The translations under genes were made by a program, and so were the position numbers. Of a stretch of DNA of 52,940 nucleotides, positions 8,089 through 20,178 are shown piece by piece. The notes beneath the pieces were generated by a model. It made no database searches and was not told the DNA's origin. It saw only the letters and a program-made list of their open reading frames with translations. Origin of the DNA: an uncultured Lactobacillus sp. (GTDB lineage Bacteria; Bacillota; Bacilli; Lactobacillales; Lactobacillaceae); assembly GCA_945873395.1 (NCBI GenBank), contig CAMCCW010000002.1, forward strand, positions 1-52,940. The letters are read 5' to 3'. Positions within the stretch are counted from its first letter, which is position 1. Each line of letters begins with the position of its first letter.

Positions 8089-9186
8089 ATGTCATTAACT
8101 GCAGGAATTGTCGGCTTGCCAAACGTTGGTAAGTCAACGCTGTTTAACGCAATTACCAAGGCGGGGGCCGAGATGGCCAACTACCCATTCGCCACGATCG
8201 ACCCAAACGTGGGGATGGTGGAAGTTCCCGACAAGCGTCTTGACCGGATCCAAGAGCTGATCCCCGCCAAGAAGATCGTCCCAACGACCTTCGAATTTAC
8301 TGATATTGCCGGAATCGTTAAGGGGGCCAGCAAGGGTGAAGGACTTGGTAACAAGTTCTTGGAAAACATTCGGCAAACGGATGCGATCGTTCACGTTGTC
8401 CGGGCCTTTGATGATGACGACATCACCACGGTTTCCGGGAAAGTGGACCCAATCGAAGATATCGACACGATCAACCTGGAATTAGTCATGGCGGACCTCG
8501 ATGCCGTTAACAAGCGTCTGGGCAAGGTTCAACGGGCTGCTAAGGGCCGTGATAAGGATGCCTTGGCTGAACTAGCCGTTTTGAACAAGATCAAGCCGGT
8601 TCTGGAAGATGGTAAGAGTGTCCGGTCCATCGACTTCTCCGATGATGAGAAGAAGATCGTCAAGGGCCTCTTCCTACTGACTAGCAAGCCCGTTCTCTAC
8701 GTTGCTAACATCTCTGAAGACGACATGGCTGATCCTGACAACAGCAAGTACATGGCTGCAATCAAGGAACACGTCAAGGGCGACGGTGAGGTTATCGGTG
8801 TTGCTGCTGCGGCCGAAGAACAGATCGCCGAGATGGATGATGCTGACAAGGCCGACTTCCTGGAGATGGAAGGAGTAACTGAACCAGGACTGAACCGGCT
8901 GATTCGGGCGGCCTACAAGCTGCTGGGTCTGGAAACCTTCTTCACTGCTGGTGGTCCGGAAACACGGGCTTGGACCTTTAAGAAGGGGACCAAGGCTCCC
9001 CAAGCTGCTGGGATTATTCACTCTGACTTTGAACGGGGCTTTATCCGGGCTGAAGTAATGAGCTTTGATGACCTTGATCAATTGGGTTCTGCTGCAGCCG
9101 TTAAGGAAGCCGGGAAGCTGCGGCTTGAAGGTAAGGACTACGTAATGCAAGACGGCGACATTGTTGAATTCCGCTTCAACGTTTAA
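8089..9186 (+). CDS. ychF: Redox-regulated ribosome-binding ATPase YchF (Obg-like)
   Basis: GIVGLPNVGKSTLFNAIT, TGS-like C-terminus DYVMQDGDIVEFRFNV. Confidence 0.96.
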   Translation: MSLTAGIVGLPNVGKSTLFNAITKAGAEMANYPFATIDPNVGMVEVPDKRLDRIQELIPAKKIVPTTFEFTDIAGIVKGASKGEGLGNKFLENIRQTDAIVHVVRAFDDDDITTVSGKVDPIEDIDTINLELVMADLDAVNKRLGKVQRAAKGRDKDALAELAVLNKIKPVLEDGKSVRSIDFSDDEKKIVKGLFLLTSKPVLYVANISEDDMADPDNSKYMAAIKEHVKGDGEVIGVAAAAEEQIAEMDDADKADFLEMEGVTEPGLNRLIRAAYKLLGLETFFTAGGPETRAWTFKKGTKAPQAAGIIHSDFERGFIRAEVMSFDDLDQLGSAAAVKEAGKLRLEGKDYVMQDGDIVEFRFNV

Positions 9187-9210
9187 TGCACCACAGAGAG
9201 GAGTTTATTC

Positions 9211-9987
9211 GTGAGCGAAGAACAAGAGCGCAATCAGGCGCGGAATGCAGCGGCGGGCCAACGGCAAAAAGAACATGCTAAGGCCCAGCGACAAGCACAG
9301 GGGAACGCGTTTGAACAGTACCATTTGACTCGTAAAAATGAAGAATTTATGTACCAGCTGAATAAGCAGTTGGACCGGCAAGGCGTTGAAAGTGACAAGA
9401 AGCCTGAGATGCTTCAAGATACGGCCCAACAACTAGCTGCTGGTCAAAAGAAGGGCAAGACGGCGAAGGCCCTCTTTGGTACACCAACCGAGTATGCCAA
9501 GGAATTGAAGAACCCTAAGAAGACTCCAGAACACATGACGAAGCGGTCCATCTGGCTGTTAGCCATTGATAATGCCCTGATCTTCTTGAGCATTTTCACT
9601 TTCATGTTTGGCCTGATGTTCTGGCTGTCACCACTGGCCATGCACAGTAAGCGGGCCGGCAGCAGTGGGATCACGGCGATCCTGTTAGTTGCCATTCTTG
9701 GTGGGGTGCTGTTTGGCTACGTGGCTATGCAGCTGCAACCAACGAAGAACAAGGACGGCAAGTGGGTTCAGACTAAGCCAATGTGGTTCCGGGTATTAAC
9801 CGTGGCCTTTGGGTTGGTGGCTTGGCTGGCAGTCTACATGCTGGCATCATTGTTGCCAAACGTGGTTAACCCTCGACTTAACCAGTGGGGCTACCTGGCA
9901 ATTGCCGTGGTTACATTCGTCGGCGATATTTACTACCGGCGGCGTTACCACATCAGCGGTGGCTTCTACGGCAACCGGCGGCGTTAA
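9211..9987 (+). CDS. DUF1129 family membrane protein (GTG start)
   Basis: Charged N-terminus followed by four hydrophobic segments; layout typical of lactobacillus DUF1129 proteins next to ychF. Confidence 0.7.
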   Translation: MSEEQERNQARNAAAGQRQKEHAKAQRQAQGNAFEQYHLTRKNEEFMYQLNKQLDRQGVESDKKPEMLQDTAQQLAAGQKKGKTAKALFGTPTEYAKELKNPKKTPEHMTKRSIWLLAIDNALIFLSIFTFMFGLMFWLSPLAMHSKRAGSSGITAILLVAILGGVLFGYVAMQLQPTKNKDGKWVQTKPMWFRVLTVAFGLVAWLAVYMLASLLPNVVNPRLNQWGYLAIAVVTFVGDIYYRRRYHISGGFYGNRRR

Positions 9988-9997
9988 TTCAATCTAT

Positions 9998-10033
9998 AAA
10001 AAGATGCGGAGAGCTTTCACCGCATCTTTTTTT
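9998..10033 (+). terminator. Rho-independent terminator
   Basis: AAAAAGATGCGG..CCGCATCTTTTTTT. Confidence 0.85.
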
Positions 10034-10124
10034 GTTACCCAAATTCACGATTGAGCAAGTAAAAATTAATTATTTATGACTATTTTGATGAGATTATCTT
10101 AATTAATTTAGCAAACAAGCAAAA

Positions 10125-10160
10125 TGGTCAAATGTTCAAAAAATATATGGACAAATGTGC
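10125..10160. promoter_or_regulatory. Direct-repeat operator candidate upstream of deoC
   Basis: TGGTCAAATGTTC (10125-10137) and TGGACAAATGTGC (10148-10160), 23 bp apart start to start. Confidence 0.45.
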
Positions 10161-10191
10161 GAGAGATTGTTAAACTATAAACGTAGTCAAA

Positions 10192-10205
10192 TGAAAACGC
10201 ATACA
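10192..10205. promoter_or_regulatory. cre-like (CcpA) site upstream of deoC
   Basis: TGAAAACGCATACA, 13/14 to cre. Confidence 0.5.
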
Positions 10206-10228
10206 TATTTTCAAAGGAGATTTCAACT

Positions 10229-10906
10229 ATGAAGTTAACACAAGCACAACTAGCCAAGTACATGGACCACACGATGCTTAAGCCCGAGGCCACTGCCGAA
10301 ATGATTGATAAGACCGTTGCCGAGGCGCGGAAGTACAACACTGCTTCTGTCTGCATCAACCCATACTGGGTTAAGCGGGTTCATGAGGGCCTCGCCGGGA
10401 CTGATATTAACACCTGTACCGTAATCGGCTTCCCTCTGGGGGCAACCTCAACGGCTAGTAAGGTCTTCGAAACCAAGCAGGCGATTGAAGATGGTGCTGA
10501 TGAGATCGACATGGTGATCAACATTGGTGAACTGAAGGGCGGCAATGACCAAGCGGTTGAAGATGATATCCGTGCCGTTGCTGAAGCTACCCACGAGAAA
10601 GGTAAGCTCCTGAAGGTAATTATTGAAAACTGCCTGTTGACGGATGAAGAGAAGACCCGGGCAAGTAAGCTGACCGTTAAGGGTGGTGCTGACTTCGTTA
10701 AGACTTCTACTGGATTCTCAACTTCTGGTGCCAAGGCTGAAGACGTTAAGCTGATGCGTAAAGCTGTTGGCCCAGACTTCAAGATCAAGGCGGCCGGTGG
10801 TATCCACAGCCTGGCTGAAGCCTATGACATGATCGAGGCGGGTGCTAACCGGCTGGGTGTTTCCGCATCCGTTAAGATCCTGGAGGAAGCTGCTAAGCAA
10901 GACTAA
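10229..10906 (+). CDS. deoC: Deoxyribose-phosphate aldolase
   Basis: [41 protein letters not shown]. Confidence 0.96.
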   Translation: MKLTQAQLAKYMDHTMLKPEATAEMIDKTVAEARKYNTASVCINPYWVKRVHEGLAGTDINTCTVIGFPLGATSTASKVFETKQAIEDGADEIDMVINIGELKGGNDQAVEDDIRAVAEATHEKGKLLKVIIENCLLTDEEKTRASKLTVKGGADFVKTSTGFSTSGAKAEDVKLMRKAVGPDFKIKAAGGIHSLAEAYDMIEAGANRLGVSASVKILEEAAKQD

Positions 10907-10954
10907 GCAGGCCACAATTTTAGCTAACAAAATTATCAAGATGGAGGGGTTAAC

Positions 10955-12148
10955 ATGTCATACAAACGTGTATTTGTAATTGTGATGGACTCAGTTGGTA
11001 CTGGTGCGGCCCACGATGCCGATAAGTTTGACGACGTTGGTTCAGATACGCTTGGCCACGTTGGTGAATTCTACAAGGGCGACCTGAAATTGCCTAATCT
11101 GGGCAAGATGGGTATTAGCAACCTCCGTAATACGCCAATCGAAGGTGTTCCGGTCGCTGACCCAGCAATTGGTGACTATGGCAAGATGGAGGAAATCTCC
11201 GCCGGTAAGGACAGTATGGATGGCCACTGGGAAATGATGGGGCTGCCAGTTACTAAGCCGCTGTCCACCTTCCCAAACGGGTTCCCACAGGAAATTGTTG
11301 ATAAGCTGGAAAAATTCTCTGGCCGGAAAGCAATCGTCAACAAGCCATACTCCGGAACTGAGGTTATTCACGATTATGGTGAACGGCAGATGAAGACTGG
11401 AGAACTAATCCTCTATACTTCTGGTGACTCCGTAATGCAGATTGCGGCCCACGAAGATGTTATTCCAGTCAAGGAATTGTACAAGATCTGTGAATACGCT
11501 CGGACACTGGTTAACGGTCCTGAATACACTGTGGGTCGGATCATTGCCCGGCCATACGTTGGCCCAGATAAGGACCACTTCACCCGGACCGCTAACCGGC
11601 ACGACTTCAGCCTGAAGCCAATTGGTACGACTGATATGGACCGGCTCCGTGAGGCGGGTTATGAAGTTATCGGGGTTGGTAAGATCAACGACATCTTCTC
11701 CGGTCAGGGAATCGACCGAGGTTACCACAACGAGAGCAACATGGACGGAATGGACCACGTTGACGAAGTGATGAAGCAAGACTTCACCGGTTTCTGCTTC
11801 ACGAACCTGGTAGACTTCGACGCCATGTATGGTCACCGGCGTAATCCAAAGGGCTTTGGTCAAGCACTGATGGACTTCGATAAGCGCCTTGGAACGGTTC
11901 TCAAGGAAATGAAGCCAGACGACCTGCTGATGATCACTGCCGATCACGGTAATGACCCAGGTTTCCGGGGCACCGACCACACGCGTGAAAACGTACCTTT
12001 GCTGGTCTACTCTCCATCGATGAACAAGTCTAACCAGTCATTGGGCCTGCGGAAGACCTTCTCTGACTTAGGAGCAACGATTCTGGAAAACTTCAACGTG
12101 GACTCCGTTCGGGGAACCAGTTTCTATAAGGAAATTAGTAACGACTAA
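10955..12148 (+). CDS. deoB: Phosphopentomutase
   Basis: [32 protein letters not shown]. Confidence 0.96.
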   Translation: MSYKRVFVIVMDSVGTGAAHDADKFDDVGSDTLGHVGEFYKGDLKLPNLGKMGISNLRNTPIEGVPVADPAIGDYGKMEEISAGKDSMDGHWEMMGLPVTKPLSTFPNGFPQEIVDKLEKFSGRKAIVNKPYSGTEVIHDYGERQMKTGELILYTSGDSVMQIAAHEDVIPVKELYKICEYARTLVNGPEYTVGRIIARPYVGPDKDHFTRTANRHDFSLKPIGTTDMDRLREAGYEVIGVGKINDIFSGQGIDRGYHNESNMDGMDHVDEVMKQDFTGFCFTNLVDFDAMYGHRRNPKGFGQALMDFDKRLGTVLKEMKPDDLLMITADHGNDPGFRGTDHTRENVPLLVYSPSMNKSNQSLGLRKTFSDLGATILENFNVDSVRGTSFYKEISND

Positions 12149-12173
12149 CTGAAGTCAAGCGAGAGGAGCGATT

Positions 12174-13475
12174 ATGATGCGGATGGTTGACATCATCGAC
12201 ACCAAGCGAAATGGCGGAACTCTGACCGATGAACAGCTGCAATTCTTCGTGGATGGGGTAGTTGACGGCAGCATTCCTGATTACCAGATCAGTGCCCTCC
12301 TGATGGCGATCTACTTCCAGGGGATGACTAGCAGTGAGCAGACCAGTCTGACTATGAAGATGATGCATTCGGGGGAACGCTTAGACCTCCATCAGATTCC
12401 GGGAATCAAGGTTGATAAGCACTCTACTGGCGGGGTCGGTGATAAGGTCAGCCTACCGCTTGCCGCGATGGTCGCCGCTACAGGAATTCCAGTTCCTATG
12501 ATTTCGGGACGGGGCCTCGGTCATACCGGGGGCACGTTGGATAAGCTGGAAGCAATTCCGGGATTCCGTGTGGAACTAAGTGAACAGGAATTTATCGATC
12601 AGGTTGCCAAGGAGAAGTTGGCAATCGTCGGGGCCACCGGGGAAGTTGCCCCAGCCGACAAGAAAATTTATGGTCTGCGGGATGTTACGGATACGGTAGA
12701 CTCAATTCCATTGATTGCCAGTTCGATCATGAGTAAGAAGATTGCTTCGGGCACTGACGCCTTAGTAATTGACGTCAAGACCGGGGCAGGGGCCTTCATG
12801 AAGACCCTCGATCAGTCCCGGGCCCTCGCCCATGCCCTGGTTGACATTGGAAAACAGGCCGGTTTGCAATGCATGGCTGTGATTTCCGACATGAATCAAC
12901 CGTTGGGTAATAAGATCGGCAACGCCTTAGAAATTGAGGAATCCATTGATGTCCTAAAGGGCAAGGGACCAGCAGACCTAACTGACTTGGTCCTGACCCT
13001 CGGGAGCTACATGGTCGTGATGGGTGGCAAAGCCAAGACACCGGAGCAGGCGCGGCAACTCTTGGAGCAGACGATTACTGATGGAACAGCCTATGATCGC
13101 TTCAAGGCGATGGTGATTGCTCAGGGTGGTGATCCACGAGTGATGGATGACTACCAGGTCATGCCCCAGGCAAAATACCAAATTCCATATCGAGCTAAGC
13201 GGGCCGGAGTAGTTACCAAGCTGACTGCCGACGAGATCGGTACCGCCAGCATGCTCCTCGGCGGGGGCCGGCAGAAGGCTGATGACCAGCTGGATTACAG
13301 CGTGGGAATCGAACTCCACCACAAACTCGGCGATCACGTCGAGGAAGGTGAACCATTGTTGACAATCTACAGCAACCGCCAAGAGATCAAGGATGTTGAA
13401 AAACTTTTAGACGAGAGTATCGAAATCAGTGACCATGGTGAGCAACCAACACTGATTCATGAAATCATTGAGTAA
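12174..13475 (+). CDS. pdp: Pyrimidine-nucleoside phosphorylase
   Basis: [50 protein letters not shown]; start 12174 or 12177. Confidence 0.93.
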   Translation: MMRMVDIIDTKRNGGTLTDEQLQFFVDGVVDGSIPDYQISALLMAIYFQGMTSSEQTSLTMKMMHSGERLDLHQIPGIKVDKHSTGGVGDKVSLPLAAMVAATGIPVPMISGRGLGHTGGTLDKLEAIPGFRVELSEQEFIDQVAKEKLAIVGATGEVAPADKKIYGLRDVTDTVDSIPLIASSIMSKKIASGTDALVIDVKTGAGAFMKTLDQSRALAHALVDIGKQAGLQCMAVISDMNQPLGNKIGNALEIEESIDVLKGKGPADLTDLVLTLGSYMVVMGGKAKTPEQARQLLEQTITDGTAYDRFKAMVIAQGGDPRVMDDYQVMPQAKYQIPYRAKRAGVVTKLTADEIGTASMLLGGGRQKADDQLDYSVGIELHHKLGDHVEEGEPLLTIYSNRQEIKDVEKLLDESIEISDHGEQPTLIHEIIE

Positions 13476-13493
13476 TTTGAGGAGGAACAAAAA

Positions 13494-14204
13494 ATGAGTA
13501 CACATATTGGCGCCAAGATGGGCGATTACGCAGACGTAGTATTACTTCCTGGTGACCCACTGCGGGCAAAGTACATTGCAGAGAACTTCCTGGATAACGT
13601 TAAGCAGGTTAACTCAGTCCGGAATGCCTTTGGTTACACTGGGGAATATAAGGGTCACCGGGTATCCGTTCAGGGCTCTGGAATGGGGATCCCATCGATG
13701 TCCATTTACATCAACGAACTAGTACAATTCTTTGGTGTCAAGACCATCATCCGGGTGGGTTCCTGTGGCGCCATCGCCCCTGATGTTCATTTGCGGGACG
13801 TAATTTTAGCTCAGGGTTCCTCCACGGACTCAGCGGTAACGATGAACACCTTTGGCCCAGGCTTCCATTATGCACCGTTGGCCGACTTTAAGCTGCTGGA
13901 CACGGCCTACCATGTTGCCGAAAAACTGGGGATTGATACCAAGGTGGGCGACATCTTCGCCGCTGACCGTTTCTACAACGATGAACTGGACATGAAGAAG
14001 CTTCGTGACTACGGCATCCTCGGGACTGAAATGGAGTCAGCTGGTCTGTACCTGCTGGCCGCTAAGCTGCACTTCCGGGCACTCTCCGTATTGACCGTCA
14101 GTGACCTGATCTTCGGCGACGAGAAGACTACGGCTGAAGAACGGGAGAAGACGTTCAATGACATGATCAACATCTCACTGGAGACGGCAATTGCGGACAA
14201 GTAA
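13494..14204 (+). CDS. deoD: Purine-nucleoside phosphorylase (DeoD type)
   Basis: [43 protein letters not shown]. Confidence 0.95.
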   Translation: MSTHIGAKMGDYADVVLLPGDPLRAKYIAENFLDNVKQVNSVRNAFGYTGEYKGHRVSVQGSGMGIPSMSIYINELVQFFGVKTIIRVGSCGAIAPDVHLRDVILAQGSSTDSAVTMNTFGPGFHYAPLADFKLLDTAYHVAEKLGIDTKVGDIFAADRFYNDELDMKKLRDYGILGTEMESAGLYLLAAKLHFRALSVLTVSDLIFGDEKTTAEEREKTFNDMINISLETAIADK

Positions 14205-14254
14205 TGTTCTAGTTTGAATATTATTGATCAATCAGGTAGAATTTAACGAAAAAG

Positions 14255-14301
14255 AAAACAAGGGCCTGGCACGGAAATCCTGTGACGGTTCCCTTGTTTT
14301 T
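14255..14301 (+). terminator. Hairpin with T-run between deoD and deoR
   Basis: AAAACAAGGG..CCCTTGTTTTT; the deoR SD follows directly. Confidence 0.7.
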
Positions 14302-14322
14302 GTGTATAAGGGAGGACAAAAA

Positions 14323-15264
14323 ATGGATGGTGAAAATAAGCGAATTGCTTTGGCCCTCAAGGTAGCCACCCTCTACTACCGGGACGGTTTTAACCAGCAG
14401 GAGATTGCCAGTGAACTGAACATCTCCCGGGCGACCGTTTCCCGTCTGCTGCAGTACGGCCGCGACAAGGGCCTGGTAACAATCAAGATCCACAACCCCC
14501 TCGCTCCGCTGCACCAGCTGCAGACGGAATTACTGGCCAAGTATCCAAGCCTTAAGCAGATAATCATTGTGCCAGGGAAGGACAACCCCTTGGAAGCGGT
14601 CGGGATTGCTGGGGCGCGTTACATTGAAAAGATCGTCAAAAGCAACGACATCATCGGTCTAGGCTGGGGGCGGACGGTCTATCAGGTAGCCCTCCACATT
14701 ACCCCTAAGGATGTCTCCGGGATCAAGGTTGTCCAGATGAAGGGTTCGATGGCTAATACCGAGACCCGGAACTACGCTTTTGAGACGGTCAACACCTTTG
14801 CGAGTGCCTTCAATACCTTACCGCAGTACCTGCCGGTGCCGGTCATCTTTGACCATGCCCAAACCAAGGAACTGGTGGCTAACGATACCCATATCAAGTA
14901 CATCCTCAAGCTGGGGCAGCAGGCAGATATTGCGATGTTTACGGTCGGGACAGTTCGTGATTCCGCTATGCTGTTCAAGTTGGGGTACTTCACTAAAGAG
15001 GAGCAGAAAACCCTTCAACGAGAAGCAGTTGGCGATATCTTCTCTCGGTTCATTGATGCCAAGGGGCAAATTGTGAACAAAGATATCAATGAACGGACGA
15101 TCGGGATCCGTCTTGACGAATTAAAAAAGAAAAAACATAGTATTTTGGTGGCAGCCAATGTAGCTAAAGTTCCGGCAATTCACGGGGCATTAGTGGCAGG
15201 ATATGCCAATACCTTGGTGATCGATCAGGAAAGTGCGAACGATCTTCTGGAATTTTCTCGATAA
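14323..15264 (+). CDS. deoR: SorC/DeoR-family sugar-binding transcriptional regulator
   Basis: N-terminal HTH (NQQEIASELNISRATVSRLL) plus sugar-binding domain (GLGWGRTVYQVA); start 14323 after GGGAGGA. Confidence 0.85.
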   Translation: MDGENKRIALALKVATLYYRDGFNQQEIASELNISRATVSRLLQYGRDKGLVTIKIHNPLAPLHQLQTELLAKYPSLKQIIIVPGKDNPLEAVGIAGARYIEKIVKSNDIIGLGWGRTVYQVALHITPKDVSGIKVVQMKGSMANTETRNYAFETVNTFASAFNTLPQYLPVPVIFDHAQTKELVANDTHIKYILKLGQQADIAMFTVGTVRDSAMLFKLGYFTKEEQKTLQREAVGDIFSRFIDAKGQIVNKDINERTIGIRLDELKKKKHSILVAANVAKVPAIHGALVAGYANTLVIDQESANDLLEFSR

Positions 15265-15341
15265 TTTTAACGTTTTGCTATTGACCTCGGCGCTAATTCC
15301 TAGTAGAGTTGACCTAATCAAAAACTAAGGAGTGTGTTTGA

Positions 15342-16487
<1,146 letters not shown>

Positions 16488-16509
16488 TCATCAAGTTGAT
16501 TTTTAATCA

Positions 16510-16541
16510 GCCGGCGAGAATTCCCTTCTCGCCGGCTTTTT
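16510..16541 (+). terminator. Rho-independent terminator after guaB
   Basis: GCCGGCGAGAA..TTCTCGCCGGCTTTTT. Confidence 0.93.
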
Positions 16542-16627
16542 GTTGTGTTCGGTTTCCCAGAAACTGGTACAATAAAGAAAGAACTAAATTGGTAGATTCA
16601 CTATTGATAATGAGGGGAGGGAAAACG

Positions 16628-17212
16628 ATGAATTATCAGCTAATTCTACTGAGTGTGGCGATCGTGTGCCTGCTACTGTTCTTAATTCAGTGGTTTCGCC
16701 AGGCGCGGCACATCCTGCACGGGGGAACGCGTCCGCTGACTTGGAACCACCCAGTCTTAAACTGGTGCCTGCTGGTTGTTGCGGTGCTAGCGTTTGCCGG
16801 AATGGGGGTTGTCAACATGAAGACGGAAGCTGCCACCAGTCAGGTTGCAAAAACCTCTTCGTCTAAAAAAACGCGTCCGGCATCCAGTAGTTCCCAACCC
16901 AAGCGGCAAACTAAACCGCAGGCAGCTAATCCTAACCGCCAGGGGGAACAGAGTCAGGATAACCTGCCTGCCCCCGAACATCAGGACCTCAAGCTTGACC
17001 AAAATAGCCATGCCGTTTTGAATGATTTTGCTGTTCCAGCGAAGAATCAGTTGCAGATCATTGATGCCGGAAGTGGTAATGTCTTGCAGACGTTTCCTAG
17101 TCAACCAGCTGCAGGGAAGGTCAATTACACCTTTACCAAAGAAGGTAACTACTACCTAATCTTGACAGATGGCGAGAAAGCCAAGACGGTTGCGGTTAGT
17201 GTTAGCCGCTAA
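16628..17212 (+). CDS. Hypothetical membrane-anchored protein with Ser/Lys/Gln-rich linker
   Basis: Two N-terminal hydrophobic segments, low-complexity SSSKKTRPASSSSQPKRQTKPQ, small beta-like C-terminus; start 16628. Confidence 0.6.
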   Translation: MNYQLILLSVAIVCLLLFLIQWFRQARHILHGGTRPLTWNHPVLNWCLLVVAVLAFAGMGVVNMKTEAATSQVAKTSSSKKTRPASSSSQPKRQTKPQAANPNRQGEQSQDNLPAPEHQDLKLDQNSHAVLNDFAVPAKNQLQIIDAGSGNVLQTFPSQPAAGKVNYTFTKEGNYYLILTDGEKAKTVAVSVSR

Positions 17213-17311
17213 GATTTCCTTAAGGTCGGAAGCTAGAGGCGGTCTAAGCGAAACAAATTAGTTATAATTAATAAGTATGTAAAGACAGCTTGAAAAAGGA
17301 GTGGCCGCATA

Positions 17312-18001
17312 ATGAAAATTTTAGTTGTCGATGATGATAAAGAAATTGTTCAATTACTGGAAATTTATATCCGTAATGAAGGGTATGAGCCGGTAGCGGC
17401 TTACAACGGTAAGGAAGCCCTGACCAAGCTGAATACCAACCCAGATATTGGCCTGGTAATCTTGGACCTGATGATGCCCGAGATGGACGGGATGGAAGTT
17501 ATTAAGCAGGTACGTAAGGACTCTGATATTCCGATCCTGGTACTGTCTGCTAAAACGACCGACATGGATAAGATCCAGGGCCTGATCAGTGGGGCGGACG
17601 ACTACGTAACTAAGCCGTTCAATCCGCTGGAGGTCATGGCCCGGGTTAAGTCACTGCTGCGCCGGAGCCAGGGGGAGGTCACCAATGACCAGCCTGATAT
17701 CCTCAACGTGGGTCCGCTGATCATTAACAAGGATTCCCACGAGGTCAAGACGATCAAGGGTGACACGATTCAATTGACGGCCCTGGAGTTCGGAATCTTG
17801 TACCTGCTGGCTAGTCACCCGAACCGGGTCTTCTCTGCAGATGATATTTTCGAGCGGGTTTGGCAACAAGAAAGCGTGGTTTCTGCCAAGACAGTAATGG
17901 TTCACGTCAGTCACTTGCGAGATAAGATCGAAGAAGCCACAAATGGTGAAAAGGTGATTCAGACGGTCTGGGGCGTTGGCTACAAGATTGAGAACCACTA
18001 G
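17312..18001 (+). CDS. OmpR-family response regulator (VanR-like)
   Basis: Receiver domain ILVVDDDKEIVQLLEIY, VILDLMMPEMDGMEV; winged-helix C-terminus. Confidence 0.93.
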   Translation: MKILVVDDDKEIVQLLEIYIRNEGYEPVAAYNGKEALTKLNTNPDIGLVILDLMMPEMDGMEVIKQVRKDSDIPILVLSAKTTDMDKIQGLISGADDYVTKPFNPLEVMARVKSLLRRSQGEVTNDQPDILNVGPLIINKDSHEVKTIKGDTIQLTALEFGILYLLASHPNRVFSADDIFERVWQQESVVSAKTVMVHVSHLRDKIEEATNGEKVIQTVWGVGYKIENH

Positions 18002-18020
18002 TAACTGAGGAGGTTCAAGC

Positions 18021-19157
18021 GTGAAGCTAACGGGACGTGAAAAAAGTTCACTGATATTTGAGGGAGTCATCACGGTTGTCCTGCTGATCCTCTTGAACAT
18101 GGCGATCCTGACCATCATCCAGGACGTCATCCAGTCTAACCCCGGGGTCAACAACGGGATCTTCATGATCAAGCAGTCATTGCGGATCGGTCCAATGCAG
18201 GCCCAGATCTGGAGCTACCAACGGATCCTGATCATCTTCCTGTTACTGATCGACGTTTGGGTCGTCTGGTGGCGGTTGCGCCGGCGTTATCACCTTTACC
18301 TGATGAATCACATTATCGGTGAGCTCCACTACATTGCCCAGGGGCACCTCGACCATCGGATTCCTTTCCGGCTCAAGGGTAATGAGCAGCACGTGATCAC
18401 CAGTGTCAATGCGTTGGTCGATAGTGCGGTTCAATCGATGGACGATGAGCGTAAGATTGAGAAGTCCAAGGACGAACTAATCACTAACGTCAGCCATGAC
18501 CTGCGGACTCCGCTGACCAGTATCATTGGCTATCTGGGATTGATCGAAGATAAGCAGTATCAAAATGAGGAGGATATCCTCAAGTACACCCACATTGCCT
18601 ATGAAAAGGCCAAGCAGATGAAGAACCTGGTGGATGACCTCTTTGAATACACCAAAGTTCAGCAGCATGGGGCTCCCGTTAACATCATGCGGGTAGACCT
18701 TGACCAGTTGCTGGAACAGCTGACGGCCAGTTTTGCCCTGGAGGCGGAACGACGGGGGATTGAGATCAGTTCCAAGGTGGTTCCTAATCCCCTGATGATT
18801 GAGGCGGATCCGGAGAAATTAGGCCGGGTCTTTAATAACCTGGTTGCTAACGCCTTCAAGTACGGCAACGGTGCCAGCTACATTCGTATCACGGCCCATC
18901 AGGAGCAGACCAAGGTGGTTGTTAAGGTGGCCAATGATGGGACGCCAATCCCTAAAGAAGCCCAAAGTCACCTCTTTGAACGTTTTTACCGGGCGGAGGC
19001 ATCGCGATCCCGGGCAACCGGCGGAACTGGATTGGGGCTCGCAATCGTCAAGAGCATCGTGGACCTGCACCACGGCCAGGTTACGGTGACCTCTGATGAG
19101 AACGAGACTGCCTTTATTGTCACTTTGCCTCTTAAACAGGAACAATTGAAAAAATAA
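18021..19157 (+). CDS. Sensor histidine kinase (VanS-like)
   Basis: H-box NVSHDLRTPLTSIIGYL; N-box NLVANAFKYG; G-box GGTGLGLAIVKSIV. Confidence 0.93.
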   Translation: MKLTGREKSSLIFEGVITVVLLILLNMAILTIIQDVIQSNPGVNNGIFMIKQSLRIGPMQAQIWSYQRILIIFLLLIDVWVVWWRLRRRYHLYLMNHIIGELHYIAQGHLDHRIPFRLKGNEQHVITSVNALVDSAVQSMDDERKIEKSKDELITNVSHDLRTPLTSIIGYLGLIEDKQYQNEEDILKYTHIAYEKAKQMKNLVDDLFEYTKVQQHGAPVNIMRVDLDQLLEQLTASFALEAERRGIEISSKVVPNPLMIEADPEKLGRVFNNLVANAFKYGNGASYIRITAHQEQTKVVVKVANDGTPIPKEAQSHLFERFYRAEASRSRATGGTGLGLAIVKSIVDLHHGQVTVTSDENETAFIVTLPLKQEQLKK

Positions 19158-19163
19158 TTTAAC

Positions 19164-19202
19164 AAGAATGGAGAATTTCACCGTAAATTCTTCATTCTTT
19201 TT
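19164..19202 (+). terminator. Rho-independent terminator after the two-component system
   Basis: AAGAATGGAGAATTT..AAATTCTTCATTCTTTTT. Confidence 0.85.
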
Positions 19203-19299
19203 ATTTCGCTATATTCATTAAAAATGGAGTGTGTTAAACTGAAAGAGCATTGTGTCGCCTCAATTTTATTAATAGATGACGATAATTGGAGGAAATTCT

Positions 19300-20166
19300 G
19301 TGGCTAAAGCGCAAATAAATCCAGAAAAAGCACGATGGCTAGAAGTCTTGGGCATTGCAATGCCGCTCTGCCTTAGCTATATTCCAATCGGATTAGCTTG
19401 TGGAATTTTATTACACGCAGCGGGCTTTAACTTTATAATGACCCTTGTGGTATCGATCGTGGTTTTCTCTGGCGGTGCTCAGTTTATTCTGGCTTCGTTA
19501 TTGACGATTCACGCACCGTTAACGTCAATTTTCGTGACCCTGTTCTTCTTGGAGTTGCGGTATGCACTCCTGGGGTCGAGTCTTTCTAAATACATCAAAA
19601 ACGAATCACAACACTTCATCTGGCTATTTGCCGTATCGATGAACGATGAAAACTATGCGGTGAACTACCTTAAATTTGCGACTGATAAGAAGTGGACCCC
19701 TAAAGACGGGCTGTTAGTGGAGCACTACTCCCTAATTTCCTGGTCCGTGGCCAACATGGTCGGGGGTCTGATCGGCAGTACCGTTTCGATTGACCTGGAA
19801 GTGGTGGACTTCGCTCTGACGGCCCTGTTCTTGTACATGGTCGTAATGCAAGTCCGAAACCACCTGACCCTGTTGATCTGCCTGTTCTCGGCAGTGCTGG
19901 CCGTGTTCTTCCTGGTTCTTACCAGGAGTACGCTGGGGATTGTGATTGCAACCCTGATCGCCTCCTTCACCGGTTTCCTGATTGAAAACACAGTTCGGAA
20001 ACACAGTAAGGATCCTGATAGTAACTGGTTCTTGACTAAGATCTTTCGGCCAATGGCTACCCGAATTACGGTGGAAGACCAGCAGGAACGGCGTGAAATG
20101 AAGAAAGTTAAGCAGCAGTTGGATGAGGATCGTCAGGAAAAAGCCCCATCCGAACACGATGATTAG
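19300..20166 (+). CDS. azlC: AzlC family branched-chain amino acid exporter subunit (GTG start)
   Basis: AMPLCLSYIPIGLACGILLHAAGF, FSGGAQFILASLL; GGAGG upstream of GTG 19300. Confidence 0.85.
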   Translation: MAKAQINPEKARWLEVLGIAMPLCLSYIPIGLACGILLHAAGFNFIMTLVVSIVVFSGGAQFILASLLTIHAPLTSIFVTLFFLELRYALLGSSLSKYIKNESQHFIWLFAVSMNDENYAVNYLKFATDKKWTPKDGLLVEHYSLISWSVANMVGGLIGSTVSIDLEVVDFALTALFLYMVVMQVRNHLTLLICLFSAVLAVFFLVLTRSTLGIVIATLIASFTGFLIENTVRKHSKDPDSNWFLTKIFRPMATRITVEDQQERREMKKVKQQLDEDRQEKAPSEHDD

Positions 20167-20178
20167 TGGAGACTAGGT

